Shown here: positions 29,118 through 38,673 of the stretch, piece after piece | Layout: each line of letters opens with the position of its first letter | How positions within the stretch are numbered: the stretch's first letter is position 1 | Assembly: GCF_902829295.1 (NCBI RefSeq) | Contig: NZ_CADEPL010000055.1 | Location: forward strand, 62,001 to 126,000 | From: Vogesella oryzae | Lineage (GTDB): Bacteria > Pseudomonadota > Gammaproteobacteria > Burkholderiales > Chromobacteriaceae | Reading direction: 5' to 3' | DNA: 64,000 nucleotides | Translations under genes and position numbers: made by a program | Notes under the pieces: model-generated | Seen by the model: the letters and a program-made list of their open reading frames with translations, nothing else | The model's database searches: none | Told to the model about the DNA's origin: nothing

Positions 29118-31085
29118 TCAGTCCGCCTCGAAATCCACCAGCTCGTCGCCGTCGTTCACCTGCTCGCCGGCGGCAAAGTAGAAAGCCAGCACCTTGCCAT
29201 CTGCCGGAGCGGCGATGGTGTGTTCCATCTTCATCGCTTCCAGAATCAGCAGCGGCTCACCCTTGGCTACGCGGGCGCCGGCTTCAGCCAGCAGCGCTAC
29301 CACGCGGCCCGGCATCGGTGCCTTGAGGTGGGTTTCGCCGTGCACGCCTGCTTCTTCATAGGCGTAAGGGTCGAGGTAATCCACGGCAATGCGCTCGCCA
29401 TCGACAAACAGCACCCGCTGCGTGCCGTGGCGTACCAGCGTAGCGCTGATCAGTTTGCCGCCAAGGTTGGCCGCCAGCTGGTTGCCATGCAGGCTGGCGC
29501 TGGCGTGCAAGCTGTCATTGCCGATGTTGAGTACGAAGCCCTTGCCGTCATGCCGTAGCAGCACCTCGTAGCGTTTTTCGCCGTGGGCAAAGCCGATGCG
29601 ACGCTCCAGTGTGCCATTCAGGCGCCAGCCCTGCAGTGCGCCGAAGGCGTGGCTGTCGCCACTGGCTGCGGCCAAGGTTTCCCCCAGCGCCAGCAGCGCC
29701 AGCTGCTCGGCCGATGGTGCGGCAGGGGCAGGCAACAGGCTGTCGTGATAACGGGCGATCAGGCCGGTATCCACGTCGCCGCTGGCAAACGCCGGGTTGG
29801 CGGCAATGCGGCGCAGGAAGCGGATATTGGTGGTGACGCCGACCACCTGGTAGGCGGCCAGCGCGGCATCCAGCTGTTGCAGTGCTGCCTCGCGCGTTTC
29901 GCCCCACACGATCAGCTTGGCGATCATCGGGTCGTAGAACGGCGAGATGGTATCGCCCTGCAGTACGCCGGTATCCACCCGCACGTGGGCATTTTCTACT
30001 GGCGGCACCAGATGCAGCAGGGTGCCGGTAGCCGGCAGGAAGCCCTTGTCCGGGTCTTCGGCGTAGATGCGCGCCTCGATGCTGTGGCCGTGGATCGCCA
30101 GCTGCTGCTGTTGCAGCGGCAGCGGCTGGCCGCAGGCCACTTTCAGCTGCCAGGCCACCAGATCCTGGCCGGTGATCATCTCGGTAACCGGATGCTCCAC
30201 CTGCAGGCGGGTGTTCATTTCCATGAAGTAGAACTGCCCCGACTCCACGTCCATGATGAATTCCACAGTGCCGGCGCCGACATAGCCGACGGCGCGCGCG
30301 GCGGCGACCGCCGCTTCGCCCATTGCCTGGCGGGTTGCTGCCGGCAGCTGCGGCGCCGGCGCTTCTTCCAGCACTTTCTGATGGCGGCGCTGCACCGAGC
30401 AGTCGCGCTCGAACAGGTAGACGCAGCCGCCAAGGCTGTCGGCAAAGACTTGAATCTCTACATGGCGCGGGCGGGTCAGGTATTTCTCCACCAGCACCTT
30501 GTCGTCGCCGAAGCTGGCGCGCGCCTCGCGCTGGCAGCTGGCCAGTGCGGCCAGGAAGTCGCCGCCGCGTTCCACAATGCGCATGCCCTTGCCGCCCCCG
30601 CCGGCGCTGGCCTTGATCAGCACCGGGTAGCCGATGGCATCTGCCTGGGTCTTGAGGAATTGCTCGTCCTGATCGTCGCCGTGGTAGCCCGGCACCAGCG
30701 GCACATTGGCTTTTTCCATCAGCGCCTTGGCGGCGGACTTGCTGCCCATGGCGGCGATGGCGGAGGCCGGCGGGCCGATGAAGGCGATGCCGGCGGCCTC
30801 GCAGGCGGCGGCGAAGTCTTCGTTTTCCGACAGGAAACCGTAGCCCGGGTGCACTGCCTGTGCGCCGCTTTGCTTGGCGATATCAAGGATCAGCTCGGCT
30901 TTCAGATAGGACTCGGCCGCCGGTGCCGGCCCCAGGCGGTAGGCTTCATCCGCCAGCTTCACGAAGCGGGCGTTGGCATCGGCATCGGAATACACCGCTA
31001 CGGTGGCCACGCCCATGGCGCGGGCGGTCTTGATCACGCGGCAGGCGATTTCGCCACGGTTGGCGATGAGGATCTTAGTAAACAT
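29118..31085 (-). CDS. liuD: Methylcrotonyl-CoA carboxylase, biotin-carboxylase/BCCP subunit
   Basis: A 655-residue biotin-dependent carboxylase alpha subunit. The ATP-grasp biotin carboxylase spans about residues 1-450 (MFTKILIANRGEIACRV, KASAGGGGKGMRIVE, FYFMEMNTRLQVEHPVTE). The biotinyl domain at the end carries EAMKMEH, with the biotinylated lysine. Together with liuB it carboxylates 3-methylcrotonyl-CoA. The start is ATG 31085; upstream sequence in the same frame comes from a tandem repeat of this very start region. Propionyl- or geranyl-CoA carboxylase are alternatives, but the operon points to methylcrotonyl-CoA. Confidence 0.94.
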   Translation of the reverse strand: MFTKILIANRGEIACRVIKTARAMGVATVAVYSDADANARFVKLADEAYRLGPAPAAESYLKAELILDIAKQSGAQAVHPGYGFLSENEDFAAACEAAGIAFIGPPASAIAAMGSKSAAKALMEKANVPLVPGYHGDDQDEQFLKTQADAIGYPVLIKASAGGGGKGMRIVERGGDFLAALASCQREARASFGDDKVLVEKYLTRPRHVEIQVFADSLGGCVYLFERDCSVQRRHQKVLEEAPAPQLPAATRQAMGEAAVAAARAVGYVGAGTVEFIMDVESGQFYFMEMNTRLQVEHPVTEMITGQDLVAWQLKVACGQPLPLQQQQLAIHGHSIEARIYAEDPDKGFLPATGTLLHLVPPVENAHVRVDTGVLQGDTISPFYDPMIAKLIVWGETREAALQQLDAALAAYQVVGVTTNIRFLRRIAANPAFASGDVDTGLIARYHDSLLPAPAAPSAEQLALLALGETLAAASGDSHAFGALQGWRLNGTLERRIGFAHGEKRYEVLLRHDGKGFVLNIGNDSLHASASLHGNQLAANLGGKLISATLVRHGTQRVLFVDGERIAVDYLDPYAYEEAGVHGETHLKAPMPGRVVALLAEAGARVAKGEPLLILEAMKMEHTIAAPADGKVLAFYFAAGEQVNDGDELVDFEAD

Positions 31086-31206
31086 AGTGATCTCCCGTGG
31101 CGAACTCGCCGCGGCACATGCGTGCCGCCAGGCAATTTTGCTGCGCAGCTGCGCAGCCTTGCGGCTGCTGGTCGCCACGGTTGGCGATGAGGATCTTAGT
31201 AAACAT
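31075..31206 (-). CDS. Putative 43-residue leader ORF 2 (repeat-derived)
   Basis: ATG 31206 opens MFTKILIANRGDQQPQG and runs 43 codons to TAA 31075-31077. It overlaps the true liuD start at 31085 in another frame by 11 nt. It has the same GGGAGATCAC ribosome site as liuD itself, so initiation here should compete with or couple to liuD. It shares its first 12 residues with liuD except the last (GD for GE). Confidence 0.4.
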   Translation of the reverse strand: MFTKILIANRGDQQPQGCAAAQQNCLAARMCRGEFATGDHYVY

Positions 31207-31327
31207 GGTGATCTCCCGTGGCGAACTCGCCGCGGCACATGCGTGCCGCCAGGCAATTTTGCTGTACAGCGGCGCCGCCTTGCGGCTGCTGGTCGCTACG
31301 GTTGGCAATCAGAATCTTGGTGAACAT
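31196..31327 (-). CDS. Putative 43-residue leader ORF 1 (repeat-derived)
   Basis: ATG 31327 opens MFTKILIANRSDQQPQG and runs 43 codons to TAA 31196-31198. The stop lies just past the ATG of leader ORF 2 at 31206, so ribosomes finishing ORF 1 would terminate about 10 nt inside ORF 2. The upstream sequence contains AGGGATCACCCCGAT. It may be a non-functional by-product of the tandem repeat; no family is known. Confidence 0.35.
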   Translation of the reverse strand: MFTKILIANRSDQQPQGGAAVQQNCLAARMCRGEFATGDHHVY

Positions 31328-31387
31328 ATCGGGGTGATCCCTTTTATTGTCGGTACCACTGCTGGTGGGTACGCGGCGCTTTGCCGC

Positions 31388-31417
31388 AGCCTTGCGGGCA
31401 ACGTTGGCCGCAAGGCT
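31388..31417 (-). terminator. Hairpin between liuC and the liuD leader, containing one GTTGGCCGCA copy
   Basis: AGCCTTGCGG (31388-31397) pairs perfectly with CCGCAAGGCT (31408-31417) across a 10-nt loop. It lies 7 bp after the liuC stop. No T run follows, so it is better seen as an mRNA-stability or attenuation stem within the operon than as a full terminator. Confidence 0.5.
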
Positions 31418-31423
31418 GGCTGT

Positions 31424-32215
31424 CTAGTCCTTGACCCAGCGTGGCGGACGCTTGTCGAAGAAGGCGGCCAGACCTTCGCGGGCTTCTTCGGTGATACGGA
31501 TGGCGGCAATGCGGTGCGCGGTATCGGACAGCAGTTCGTCCCCCATTGGCGAGCCATCGCGCAGGCAGCCCAGCAGCTCCTTGGCGGCGGCCAGCGCGTG
31601 CGGCCCGCCCTTGCATAGCTCGGCGGCGATCTCGGCGATGCGGGCATCCAGCGCGTCTTCGGCGACCACCTCGTGCACCAGGCCAATGCGTTCAGCGGTG
31701 GCGGCATCAATGCGCTCGGCGGTGAGGAAGTAGCGGCGTGCCTGGCGCCAGCCGATGGCATCCGCCACATACGGCCCGATGGTGGCGGGAATCAGCCCCA
31801 GCCGTACTTCGGTGAGCGCGAACCTGGCCGCCTCGGTGGCGATGACGATGTCGCACACCGCGGTCAGCCCGGTACCGCCGGCCATCGCTGCGCCATGAAT
31901 GCGGGCGATCACCGGCTTCTTGCTGCGATAGATGCCCTTGAGCATGGCCGCCAGCTTGCCGGCATCTTCCAGGTTCTGCGCCTCGCTGTAACCGGCGGCA
32001 CGGCGCATCCAGTCGAGATCGGCGCCGGCCGAGAAACTTTTGCCGCGACCGGCCAGCACGATCACCCGCACGCTGTCGTCGTGGTTCAGCTCGCGGAACG
32101 CCGCGGCCAGATCGCCGATCAGGTGCTCGTTCATCGCATTGTGCAGCTCGGGGCGGTTCATCCACACCGTAGCGAGCTGGCCGCTGCGTTCGATTTCAAG
32201 TGTTGTGTAGCTCAT
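31424..32215 (-). CDS. liuC: Methylglutaconyl-CoA hydratase (enoyl-CoA hydratase family)
   Basis: A 263-residue crotonase-fold protein. The oxyanion-hole motifs are GRGKSFSAGADLDWMRR (about residue 60) and HGAAMAGGTGLTAVCD (about residues 105-120). The catalytic Glu position follows in TEVRLGLIPATIGPY. The order liuA-liuB-liuC-liuD matches leucine/isovalerate operons, where this enzyme hydrates 3-methylglutaconyl-CoA to HMG-CoA. Confidence 0.92.
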   Translation of the reverse strand: MSYTTLEIERSGQLATVWMNRPELHNAMNEHLIGDLAAAFRELNHDDSVRVIVLAGRGKSFSAGADLDWMRRAAGYSEAQNLEDAGKLAAMLKGIYRSKKPVIARIHGAAMAGGTGLTAVCDIVIATEAARFALTEVRLGLIPATIGPYVADAIGWRQARRYFLTAERIDAATAERIGLVHEVVAEDALDARIAEIAAELCKGGPHALAAAKELLGCLRDGSPMGDELLSDTAHRIAAIRITEEAREGLAAFFDKRPPRWVKD

Positions 32216-32234
32216 GTCCGCAACTCCTTTGACA

Positions 32235-33833
32235 TCACATCCGGAACACGCCGAAGCGGGTTTTTTCCACCGGCGCCGACAGGCTCGCTTCCAGCGCCAG
32301 GCTCAGCACCTCGCGCGTTTGTGCCGGGTCGATCACCCCGTCGTCCCACAGCCGCGCGCTGGCGTAGTAGGGGTGGCCCTGGCGCTCGTACTGCTCGCGT
32401 ACCGGCGCTTTCAAGGCTTCTTCCTGCTCGGCGCTAAAGGCGTCGCCCAGCTGTTCTTTCTTCACCTGGGCCAGCACGCCGGCAGCCTGTTCGCCGCCCA
32501 TCACCGAGATGCGGGCATTCGGCCACATCCACAGGAAACGCGGCGAGTAGGCGCGGCCGCACATGCCGTAGTTGCCGGCGCCGAAGCTGCCGCCGATCAG
32601 TACGGTGAACTTGGGCACGCTGGCGCAGGCCACGGCGGTCACCAGCTTGGCGCCGTCCTTGGCGATGCCGCCGTTTTCGTACTTCTTGCCGACCATGAAG
32701 CCGGTGATATTTTGGAGAAATACCAGCGGGATGCCGCGCTGACAGCACAGCTCGACGAAGTGCGCGCCCTTGAGCGCGGACTCGGAGAACAGGATGCCGT
32801 TGTTGGCGATGATGCCGACGCGGTAGCCGTTGAGGCGGGCGAAGCCGGTCACCAGCGTGGTGCCGTAGTTCTGCTTGAATTCGTCGAAGTCGGAGTCGTC
32901 CACCAGCCGGGCGATGATCTCGCGCACGTCGAACGGTTTTTTCGCATCGGCCGGAATCACGCCGTAGATTTCGTCGGCGGCGTAACGCGGCGGACGCGGC
33001 TCGACACGATCCAGCACGCCCTGCTTCTGCCAGTTGAGATCGGACACGATGCGACGGGCGATGGACAGTGCGTGGGCATCGTTCTGTGCCAGGTGGTCGG
33101 CCACGCCGGAGATGCGGGTGTGCACGTCGCCGCCGCCCAGCTCTTCGGCCGACACCACTTCACCGGTGGCGGCTTTCACCAGCGGCGGGCCGCCGAGGAA
33201 GATGGTGCCCTGGTCCTTGACGATCACCGTCTCGTCGCTCATTGCCGGCACGTAGGCGCCGCCGGCGGTACAGCTGCCCATCACTACCGCCACCTGCGGG
33301 ATGCCGGCCGCGGACAGGTTGGCCTGGTTGTAGAAGATGCGGCCGAAATGCTCGCGATCCGGAAACACCTCGTCCTGCAGCGGCAGGAAGGCGCCGCCGG
33401 AATCGACCAGGTAGACGCAGGGCAGGCGGGTTTCGCGGGCGATTTCCTGCGCGCGCAGGGGCTTTTTCACCGTCATCGGGTAGTAGGTGCCGCCTTTTAC
33501 CGTGGCGTCGTTGGCCACGATCAGGCATTCGATACCGCTGATGCGACCGATGCCGGTAATCACCCCGGCACCCGGCGCGTCATCGCCATACATGCCGTAT
33601 GCGGCCAACTGCGACAGCTCCAGAAACGGCGAGCCCGGGTCCAGCAGCAGGTTGATGCGCTCGCGCGGCAGCAGCTTGCCACGGGCGACGTGCTTTTCAC
33701 GCGCCTTGTCACCGCCGCCCAGCGCGGCACGAGCCACCTTGTCTTTCAGGTCGGCGACGATGGCATGCATCTTGGCGGCATTGCCCTGGAAGTCGGCGGC
33801 GCGGGGGGAGAGCTTGGATTCGATGATGGGCAT
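32235..33833 (-). CDS. liuB: Methylcrotonyl-CoA carboxylase, carboxyltransferase subunit
   Basis: A 532-residue carboxyltransferase beta subunit, with N- and C-lobes of the crotonase-like carboxyltransferase fold ([81 protein letters not shown]). It transfers carboxyl from the biotin on LiuD to 3-methylcrotonyl-CoA. ATG 33833 (MPIIESKL) is chosen over an upstream in-frame start nine codons earlier. Confidence 0.95.
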   Translation of the reverse strand: MPIIESKLSPRAADFQGNAAKMHAIVADLKDKVARAALGGGDKAREKHVARGKLLPRERINLLLDPGSPFLELSQLAAYGMYGDDAPGAGVITGIGRISGIECLIVANDATVKGGTYYPMTVKKPLRAQEIARETRLPCVYLVDSGGAFLPLQDEVFPDREHFGRIFYNQANLSAAGIPQVAVVMGSCTAGGAYVPAMSDETVIVKDQGTIFLGGPPLVKAATGEVVSAEELGGGDVHTRISGVADHLAQNDAHALSIARRIVSDLNWQKQGVLDRVEPRPPRYAADEIYGVIPADAKKPFDVREIIARLVDDSDFDEFKQNYGTTLVTGFARLNGYRVGIIANNGILFSESALKGAHFVELCCQRGIPLVFLQNITGFMVGKKYENGGIAKDGAKLVTAVACASVPKFTVLIGGSFGAGNYGMCGRAYSPRFLWMWPNARISVMGGEQAAGVLAQVKKEQLGDAFSAEQEEALKAPVREQYERQGHPYYASARLWDDGVIDPAQTREVLSLALEASLSAPVEKTRFGVFRM

Positions 33834-33905
33834 GGTTGCGCCTCTATCGGTACGGAACACGGTGCGGCAAGGTTGGCCGCACCACTGGTTGCTGGCGGGC
33901 CGGGC

Positions 33906-35075
33906 TTAGCGGGTCTCGGCCATCAGTTCGCGGCCGATCAGCCAGCGGCGGATCTCGCTGGTGCCGGCGCCGATCTCGTACAGCTTGGCGTCGCGCAGCA
34001 GGCGGCCGGTCGGGTATTCGTTGATGTAGCCGTTGCCACCCAGACACTGGATGGCGTCCAGCGCCATCTGGGTAGCGCTCTCTGCGGCGTACAGGATGGC
34101 GCCGGCGGCGTCCTTGCGGGTCTGGCGGCCGGATTCGCCGCGGTCCAGCGCCTGGCCGACGGCATATACGTAGGCGCGGCTGGCGGACAATTTCACGTAC
34201 ATGTCGGCCAGCTTGCCCTGCATCAGCTGGAAGTCGCCGATGCTCTGGCCGAACTGCTTGCGGTCGGTCAGGTACGGCACCACCACGTCCATGCACGCCT
34301 GCATGATGCCCAGCGGGCCGGCGGACAGCACCGCGCGTTCGAAGTCCAGGCCGCTCATCAACACCTTGACGCCATTGCCTTCGCCGCCCAGCACGTTTTC
34401 TTCCGGCACGAAGCAGTCGTCGAAGAAGATCGGGTAGGTGTTGGAGCCGCGCATGCCCAGCTTGTCCAGCTTGCTGCCGTGGCTGAAACCGGCAAAGCCT
34501 TTCTCGATGATGAAGGCGGTAATGCCCTTCGGGCCGGCATTGACATCGGTCTTGGCATACACCACCAGGGTGTCGGCATCGCCGCCGTTGGTGATCCACA
34601 TCTTGCTGCCGTTGAGCTTGTAGCCGCCAGCCACCTTGTCGGCACGCAGCTTCATGCTCACCACGTCGGAACCAGCGTTGGGCTCCGACATCGCCAGCGC
34701 GCCGATGTGATCACCGGAAATCAGCTTGGGCAGGTATTTCTGCTTTTGTGCCGCGTTGCCATTCTTGTAGATCTGGTTGACGCACAGGTTGGAATGCGCG
34801 CCGTAGGAGAGGGCGACCGAGGCGCTGGCGCGGCTGATCTCTTCCATCGCGATCATGTGTGCCAGGTAGCCCATGTTGGCGCCGCCGTATTCCTCGCTGA
34901 CGGTAATGCCCAGCAGGCCCATGTCGCCGAACTTCTTCCACAGGTCGGCCGGGAACAGGTTGTCGCGGTCGATGTAGGCGGCACGCGGGGCGATCTCGCT
35001 CTGGGCGAAGTCGCGCACCGATTCGCGCAGCATGTCGTAGGTTTCGCCAAAGTCAAAGCGCAGGCTGCTGTACAT
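33906..35075 (-). CDS. liuA: Isovaleryl-CoA dehydrogenase
   Basis: A 389-residue acyl-CoA dehydrogenase. FAD/substrate motifs are [33 protein letters not shown], the catalytic glutamate position in [15 protein letters not shown] (as in isovaleryl-CoA dehydrogenases), and [11 protein letters not shown] with [19 protein letters not shown] at the end. ATG 35075 has GGAGAAA 7 nt upstream. It is the first gene of the liu operon, with a LiuR-type palindrome and a sigma-70-like promoter just upstream. A GGTTGGCCGCA copy follows its stop at 33871-33881. Confidence 0.95.
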   Translation of the reverse strand: MYSSLRFDFGETYDMLRESVRDFAQSEIAPRAAYIDRDNLFPADLWKKFGDMGLLGITVSEEYGGANMGYLAHMIAMEEISRASASVALSYGAHSNLCVNQIYKNGNAAQKQKYLPKLISGDHIGALAMSEPNAGSDVVSMKLRADKVAGGYKLNGSKMWITNGGDADTLVVYAKTDVNAGPKGITAFIIEKGFAGFSHGSKLDKLGMRGSNTYPIFFDDCFVPEENVLGGEGNGVKVLMSGLDFERAVLSAGPLGIMQACMDVVVPYLTDRKQFGQSIGDFQLMQGKLADMYVKLSASRAYVYAVGQALDRGESGRQTRKDAAGAILYAAESATQMALDAIQCLGGNGYINEYPTGRLLRDAKLYEIGAGTSEIRRWLIGRELMAETR

Positions 35076-35149
35076 GTCTTTCTCCTCTGTGTTCGGTACG
35101 GTGCGGCACATGGCTTCTTGATAGCTGCTTTTTGCACCGATGATGGTTA

Positions 35150-35178
35150 ATGTTGACTTACGCTTACGTTAACGTCAA
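35150..35178 (-). promoter_or_regulatory. liuA promoter overlapped by a LiuR-type operator
   Basis: Minus strand: -35 TTGACG (35173-35178), a 17-bp spacer, and -10 CAACAT (35150-35155, weak). The palindrome ACGTTAACGT (35166-35175) within TTACGTTAACGTCAA covers the end of the -35 and the spacer, the usual site for MerR-family control. The sequence resembles the TTTACGT-AACGTAAA motif described for LiuR in proteobacteria. Confidence 0.7.
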
Positions 35179-35220
35179 TAGGTGGTGACAGAACCATCCT
35201 CACGGATGGCATGACTGCTG

Positions 35221-35622
35221 TCAGGCTGTGGTTTCCTTGCCGGTCATGGTGTCGATGACCTGGCGGCAATGGCTTTCCAGCGTGTCGATCTCGGCCAGTA
35301 CCGCATCGATATCCTGGCGCTGTTCTTCCAGCTGCTTTTTGCGGTCGGACAGCAGCTGCAGCAGTTTGAGCGACTGGCTGGCTTCGTCGCGCGCCAGTTC
35401 GTACAGATCCAGAATCTCGCGGATTTCGGAGAGCGCCAGACCAATGCGCTTGCCGCGCAGAATCAGCTTCAGTCGCGCCCGGTCGCGATGGGTAAACAGC
35501 CGCTGGCGGCCTTCACGCTGCGGCTCGATCAGGCCTTGTTCTTCGTAAAAACGGATGGTGCGCAGGGTGATGTCGAAATCGCGCGCCAGGTCGGAAATGG
35601 TGAAAAGACGTTCTTCGCTCAT
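35221..35622 (-). CDS. liuR: MerR-family regulator of leucine/isovalerate catabolism (LiuR-like)
   Basis: A 133-residue MerR-type regulator. The N-terminal winged helix (FTISDLARDFDITLRTIRFY-EEQGL) is followed by a long coiled coil (residues 80-125) with only one Cys, so it is not a metal-thiolate sensor. It sits between the liu operon and an acyl-CoA synthetase gene, each preceded by a matching palindrome. LiuR is known as a regulator of branched-chain amino-acid degradation, with acyl-CoA-type effectors suspected. Confidence 0.88.
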   Translation of the reverse strand: MSEERLFTISDLARDFDITLRTIRFYEEQGLIEPQREGRQRLFTHRDRARLKLILRGKRIGLALSEIREILDLYELARDEASQSLKLLQLLSDRKKQLEEQRQDIDAVLAEIDTLESHCRQVIDTMTGKETTA

Positions 35623-35684
35623 GGTGCTTCCTGATGGTCTGTGGCGATTGTAGCGTTTTTTGTCGCGACTGCCCGTCTTGTGCT

Positions 35685-35713
35685 TGAGTTTACGTTAACG
35701 TAATAGTAAGTTT
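35685..35713 (+). promoter_or_regulatory. LiuR-type operator in the promoter of the acyl-CoA synthetase gene
   Basis: Plus strand: -35 TTGAGT (35685-35690), a 17-bp spacer, and -10 TAAGTT (35708-35713). The perfect 14-bp palindrome TTACGTTAACGTAA (35691-35704) fills the spacer, as MerR-family operators do. The site lies 69 bp upstream of liuR itself (divergent), so it may also autoregulate liuR. Confidence 0.72.
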
Positions 35714-35755
35714 GCCGACAAAAGACAACAGCATCCACTGCGGAGAGACCTCACC

Positions 35756-37447
35756 ATGTCACAACACCCGAGTTATGTGCACGGCGGCAGCGACAAGCCG
35801 TTGATCGGCCAGACTATCGGCCAGTTCTTTGATGCGGCCTGCCAGCGCTTTGCCGACCGTGATGCGCTGATCGTGCGCCAGCAGGGCGTGCGCTGGTGCT
35901 ATGCCGAGTTCGGCGAGCAGGTGACGCGGCTGGCGTGCGGCCTGCGCCGGCTGGGGCTGCAGCCGGGCGATCGCATCGGCATCTGGTCGCAGAACAATGT
36001 GGAATGGGTGCTGATGCAGTTCGCCACTGCCAAGGCCGGACTGGTGCTGGTGAACATCAATCCGGCCTACCGTCGCAGCGAGCTGGAGTACGCGCTGGGC
36101 AAGGTGGGCTGTCGTGCGCTGGTGTTGTCGCCCAGCTTCAAGAGCAGTGATTACCTGGCGATGCTGAATGATCTGGCGCCGGAGTTGGCCGCAAGCACAC
36201 CGGGTGAAATGCAGGCAGCCAAGCTGCCATCGCTGCGCTGGGTGATCCGCCTCGGCAGCGAGGCCACCGCCGGCATGCTCAACTTCGACAGTCTGCTGGC
36301 GGCACCGACCGATGCCGAACGCCAGGCGCTGGCCGAGGTGGGGCTGACACTGCAATTCGATGATGCCATCAATATCCAGTTCACCTCCGGCACCACCGGC
36401 AGCCCCAAGGGCGCCACGCTGACCCATCACAACATCCTCAACAACGGCTTTTTCGTCGGCGAGGCGATGCGCCTGACCGAGCACGACCGGCTGTGCATCC
36501 CGGTGCCGCTGTACCACTGCTTCGGCATGGTGCTGGGGGTGCTGGCTTGCCTGACCCACGGCGCGGCGATGGTGTTCCCGTCGGAGGCGTTCGAGCCGCT
36601 GGCGGTGCTGCAGACGGTGGCGGAAGAAAAATGCACCGCGCTGCACGGCGTGCCGACCATGTTCATCGCGGTGCTGGATCACCCGCGTTTCGCCGAGTTC
36701 GACCTGTCCACGCTGCGTACCGGCATCATGGCCGGCAGCCCGTGCCCGATCGAGGTGATGAAACGGGTGGTGGCGCAGATGCACATGGCCGAGGTCACCA
36801 TTGCCTACGGCATGACCGAAACCAGTCCGGTCAGCTTCCAGAGTGCAACCGATACCCCAGTGGCGAAGAAAGTGGCCACCGTTGGCCGCGTCCATCCCCA
36901 TGTCGAGGTCAAGATCGTCGATGTCGAGGGCCGCATCGTGCCGCGCGGCGAGACCGGCGAGCTGCTGACGCGCGGCTACTCGGTGATGCTCGGCTACTGG
37001 GGCGACGAGGAGAAAACCCGCGAGGCGATCGATGCGGCCGGCTGGATGCATACCGGTGACCTGGCGGTGCTTGATGCCGATGGCTACTGCAACATCGTTG
37101 GCCGAGTGAAGGACATGGTGATCCGCGGCGGCGAGAATATCTACCCGCGCGAGATCGAGGAATTCCTCTACCGGCATCCCAAGGTGCAGGACGTGCAGGT
37201 AGTGGGCGTGCCGGATGCCAAGTACGGCGAGGAGCTGTGCGCGTGGATCCGCCTGCGCGACGGCGAAAGCTGCAGCGTGGAAGAGATCCGTGCCTTCTGC
37301 GACGGCCAGATCGCCCACTACAAGATTCCGCGCTATATCGAGTTTGTCGACAGCTTCCCGATGACCATCACCGGCAAGATCCAGAAGTTCATGATGCGCC
37401 AGCAGATGAAGCAGAAGCTGGGGCTGGAAGAAAGCAAGACGGCCTGA
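35756..37447 (+). CDS. Acyl-CoA synthetase (AMP-binding, medium/short-chain type)
   Basis: A 563-residue ANL-superfamily ligase: P-loop [24 protein letters not shown], the [20 protein letters not shown] core and the C-terminal lysine block [10 protein letters not shown]. The LiuR-type operator and position suggest activation of a branched-chain or related short acid (for example isovalerate, methylcrotonate) to feed the liu pathway. Substrate assignment is inference; some relatives act on medium-chain acids. Confidence 0.9.
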   Translation: MSQHPSYVHGGSDKPLIGQTIGQFFDAACQRFADRDALIVRQQGVRWCYAEFGEQVTRLACGLRRLGLQPGDRIGIWSQNNVEWVLMQFATAKAGLVLVNINPAYRRSELEYALGKVGCRALVLSPSFKSSDYLAMLNDLAPELAASTPGEMQAAKLPSLRWVIRLGSEATAGMLNFDSLLAAPTDAERQALAEVGLTLQFDDAINIQFTSGTTGSPKGATLTHHNILNNGFFVGEAMRLTEHDRLCIPVPLYHCFGMVLGVLACLTHGAAMVFPSEAFEPLAVLQTVAEEKCTALHGVPTMFIAVLDHPRFAEFDLSTLRTGIMAGSPCPIEVMKRVVAQMHMAEVTIAYGMTETSPVSFQSATDTPVAKKVATVGRVHPHVEVKIVDVEGRIVPRGETGELLTRGYSVMLGYWGDEEKTREAIDAAGWMHTGDLAVLDADGYCNIVGRVKDMVIRGGENIYPREIEEFLYRHPKVQDVQVVGVPDAKYGEELCAWIRLRDGESCSVEEIRAFCDGQIAHYKIPRYIEFVDSFPMTITGKIQKFMMRQQMKQKLGLEESKTA

Positions 37448-37468
37448 GCAGGCCGGTTGTCCCTGACT

Positions 37469-37492
37469 GCCCCGCACCCGCGGGGCTTTTTT
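37469..37492 (+). terminator. Terminator of the acyl-CoA synthetase gene
   Basis: Stem GCCCCG / CGGGGC with a 6-nt loop followed by six T, 22 bp after the stop. Confidence 0.85.
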
Positions 37493-37591
37493 ATGGTCAT
37501 CGTGATGACTTGTGCGGCGGCTAGCATGGCGGAAGCCGACTAAACTGGAACGATCGGCTACAATGCGCGCCATTCTTGATGGAGATTGATC

Positions 37592-38254
37592 ATGACCCAA
37601 TTCGACGAGGCCGACCTCACCCGCCTGGAACTGCTGCTGACCCCGCTGTCGCAGGCCGGCACCACCATGCGTCCGGATGAAGTGCAGGGTTTCTTCTGCG
37701 CGCTGGTGTGCGGCCCGGATCGCCTGGACATTGATACCTGGCTGCCGGAAGTGCTGGGCGATGCGCCGGCGTTCGACAATGCCGAGAACGAAGCCGAAGT
37801 CCGCGCGCTGCTGCAGAAGTTCTACGACGCCATTGCCGAGACCATGGCCGATGGCGATCTGCCGGAGCTGGTGCTGTACGAAGAAGAAGGCGGTGAAGAG
37901 GCCGACTTCCGCCCGTGGTGCAATGCCTTCATGTACGCGCTGGATGTGGTGCCGACCGACTGGTTCGAAGCGGCCGACGACGAAGGTTTCGAAGACCTGC
38001 TGATGCCGGTGATGGCGCTGGGCGGCATGTTCGACGGCGAAGATGGCGAGGCGGCGCTGCTGCAGTTCGGCGAGAGCGAACTGAACAGCTTCAAGAGCGA
38101 GTTCGAAGACGCGATGCTGGCGGTGTACGGCTACTGGCGCGCCAAGGAACAGGCTCCGGTGACCCTGCGTCGCGAAGGTGACAAGGTTGGCCGCAACGAT
38201 CCGTGCCCGTGCGGCAGCGGCAAGAAGTACAAGGCCTGCCACGGCCGCAATTAA
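37592..38254 (+). CDS. YecA/UPF0149 family protein with C-terminal SEC-C zinc motif
   Basis: A 220-residue acidic protein. The N-terminal UPF0149 helical domain ([16 protein letters not shown]) is followed by a C-terminal SEC-C motif, [19 protein letters not shown], with a CxC...CH zinc ligand set like that at the end of SecA. YecA-type proteins bind ribosomes or metals in described cases; the role here is not shown. GGAG lies 8 nt upstream of ATG 37592. A motif copy GGTTGGCCGCA lies inside the gene at 38185-38195 and another 14 bp after it (38268-38278). Confidence 0.88.
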   Translation: MTQFDEADLTRLELLLTPLSQAGTTMRPDEVQGFFCALVCGPDRLDIDTWLPEVLGDAPAFDNAENEAEVRALLQKFYDAIAETMADGDLPELVLYEEEGGEEADFRPWCNAFMYALDVVPTDWFEAADDEGFEDLLMPVMALGGMFDGEDGEAALLQFGESELNSFKSEFEDAMLAVYGYWRAKEQAPVTLRREGDKVGRNDPCPCGSGKKYKACHGRN

Positions 38255-38282
38255 GTACTGGCCGTCATGCGGCCAACCCAGC

Positions 38283-38313
38283 AACCCCGTGCCTCGGCAC
38301 GGGGTTTGTTTTT
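38283..38313 (+). terminator. Terminator of the yecA-like gene
   Basis: An 11-bp perfect stem AACCCCGTGCC / GGCACGGGGTT with a TC loop, followed by TGTTTTT. Confidence 0.9.
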
Positions 38314-38349
38314 GCCGGCTACACTCAGAAGGTAACCGGGAGAAGCATC

Positions 38350-38673
38350 ATGAAGCTGGGGCTGGAAGCGATGCTGCAACTGTTGCAGGAGGTGGAGCAG
38401 GGCGATCCGCTGGATTTTGCCGATCTGCCGATGGACGAGGAGCAGCTGCGGCGGCTGGTGATGCTGGATCTGCTGCAGCGGGACGAGGCGTTGCAGGCCG
38501 AAGCCAGCCCGGAGGAGTGCCAGCTGATCTACATGCTGTCCACCGCGCGGCTGGTGCTGGAGAACCTGCTGCTGCATTTGCAGCTGTTGCGGCTGGAGCA
38601 GCCGGAAGGCTCGGCCGAGGAGCAGTTGCAAGCGGTGCTGCGCCGGCTGCGCGGCGAGGAGGGCGAGCAATAA
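38350..38673 (+). CDS. Small leucine/glutamate-rich hypothetical protein
   Basis: A 107-residue protein I do not recognise. It is almost wholly helical and rich in Leu, Glu and Gln (LQLLQEVEQGDPLDFADLPM; LLLHLQLLRLEQPEGSAEEQ), acidic, with no signal or membrane segment. ATG 38350 has GGGAGAA upstream. It lies alone between two terminator regions, and a GGTTGGCCGCA copy follows the stop (38696-38706). Confidence 0.65.
   Translation: MKLGLEAMLQLLQEVEQGDPLDFADLPMDEEQLRRLVMLDLLQRDEALQAEASPEECQLIYMLSTARLVLENLLLHLQLLRLEQPEGSAEEQLQAVLRRLRGEEGEQ

Larger units (their letters stand above)
31051..31327. repeat. 121-bp tandem repeat of the liuD start region (2.3 copies)
   Basis: Copy 1 spans 31051-31171, copy 2 31172-31292, and a partial third copy 31293-31327. 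Copies 1 and 2 are nearly identical, differing at about ten bases clustered at 31142-31155 versus 31263-31276. The third copy is more diverged in wobble positions but still encodes MFTKILIANR. Each full unit holds the first 10-11 codons of liuD plus about 85 bp of upstream DNA including its GGGAGATCAC ribosome site. Confidence 0.95.

Noticed and set aside
31051-31327. Regularly spaced repeats as a CRISPR-like array
   Set aside because: The units are 121 bp, directly tandem, contain coding start sequence and have no short direct repeats with unique spacers; no cas genes are present.
32214-35150. A 978-codon plus-strand open frame over liuB and liuA
   Set aside because: Antisense shadow of strongly conserved liuB/liuA; no recognisable motif.
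35759-38284. An 841-codon minus-strand frame under the acyl-CoA synthetase and yecA-like genes
   Set aside because: Spans two good plus-strand genes and a terminator; His/Gln/Arg-rich mirror composition.
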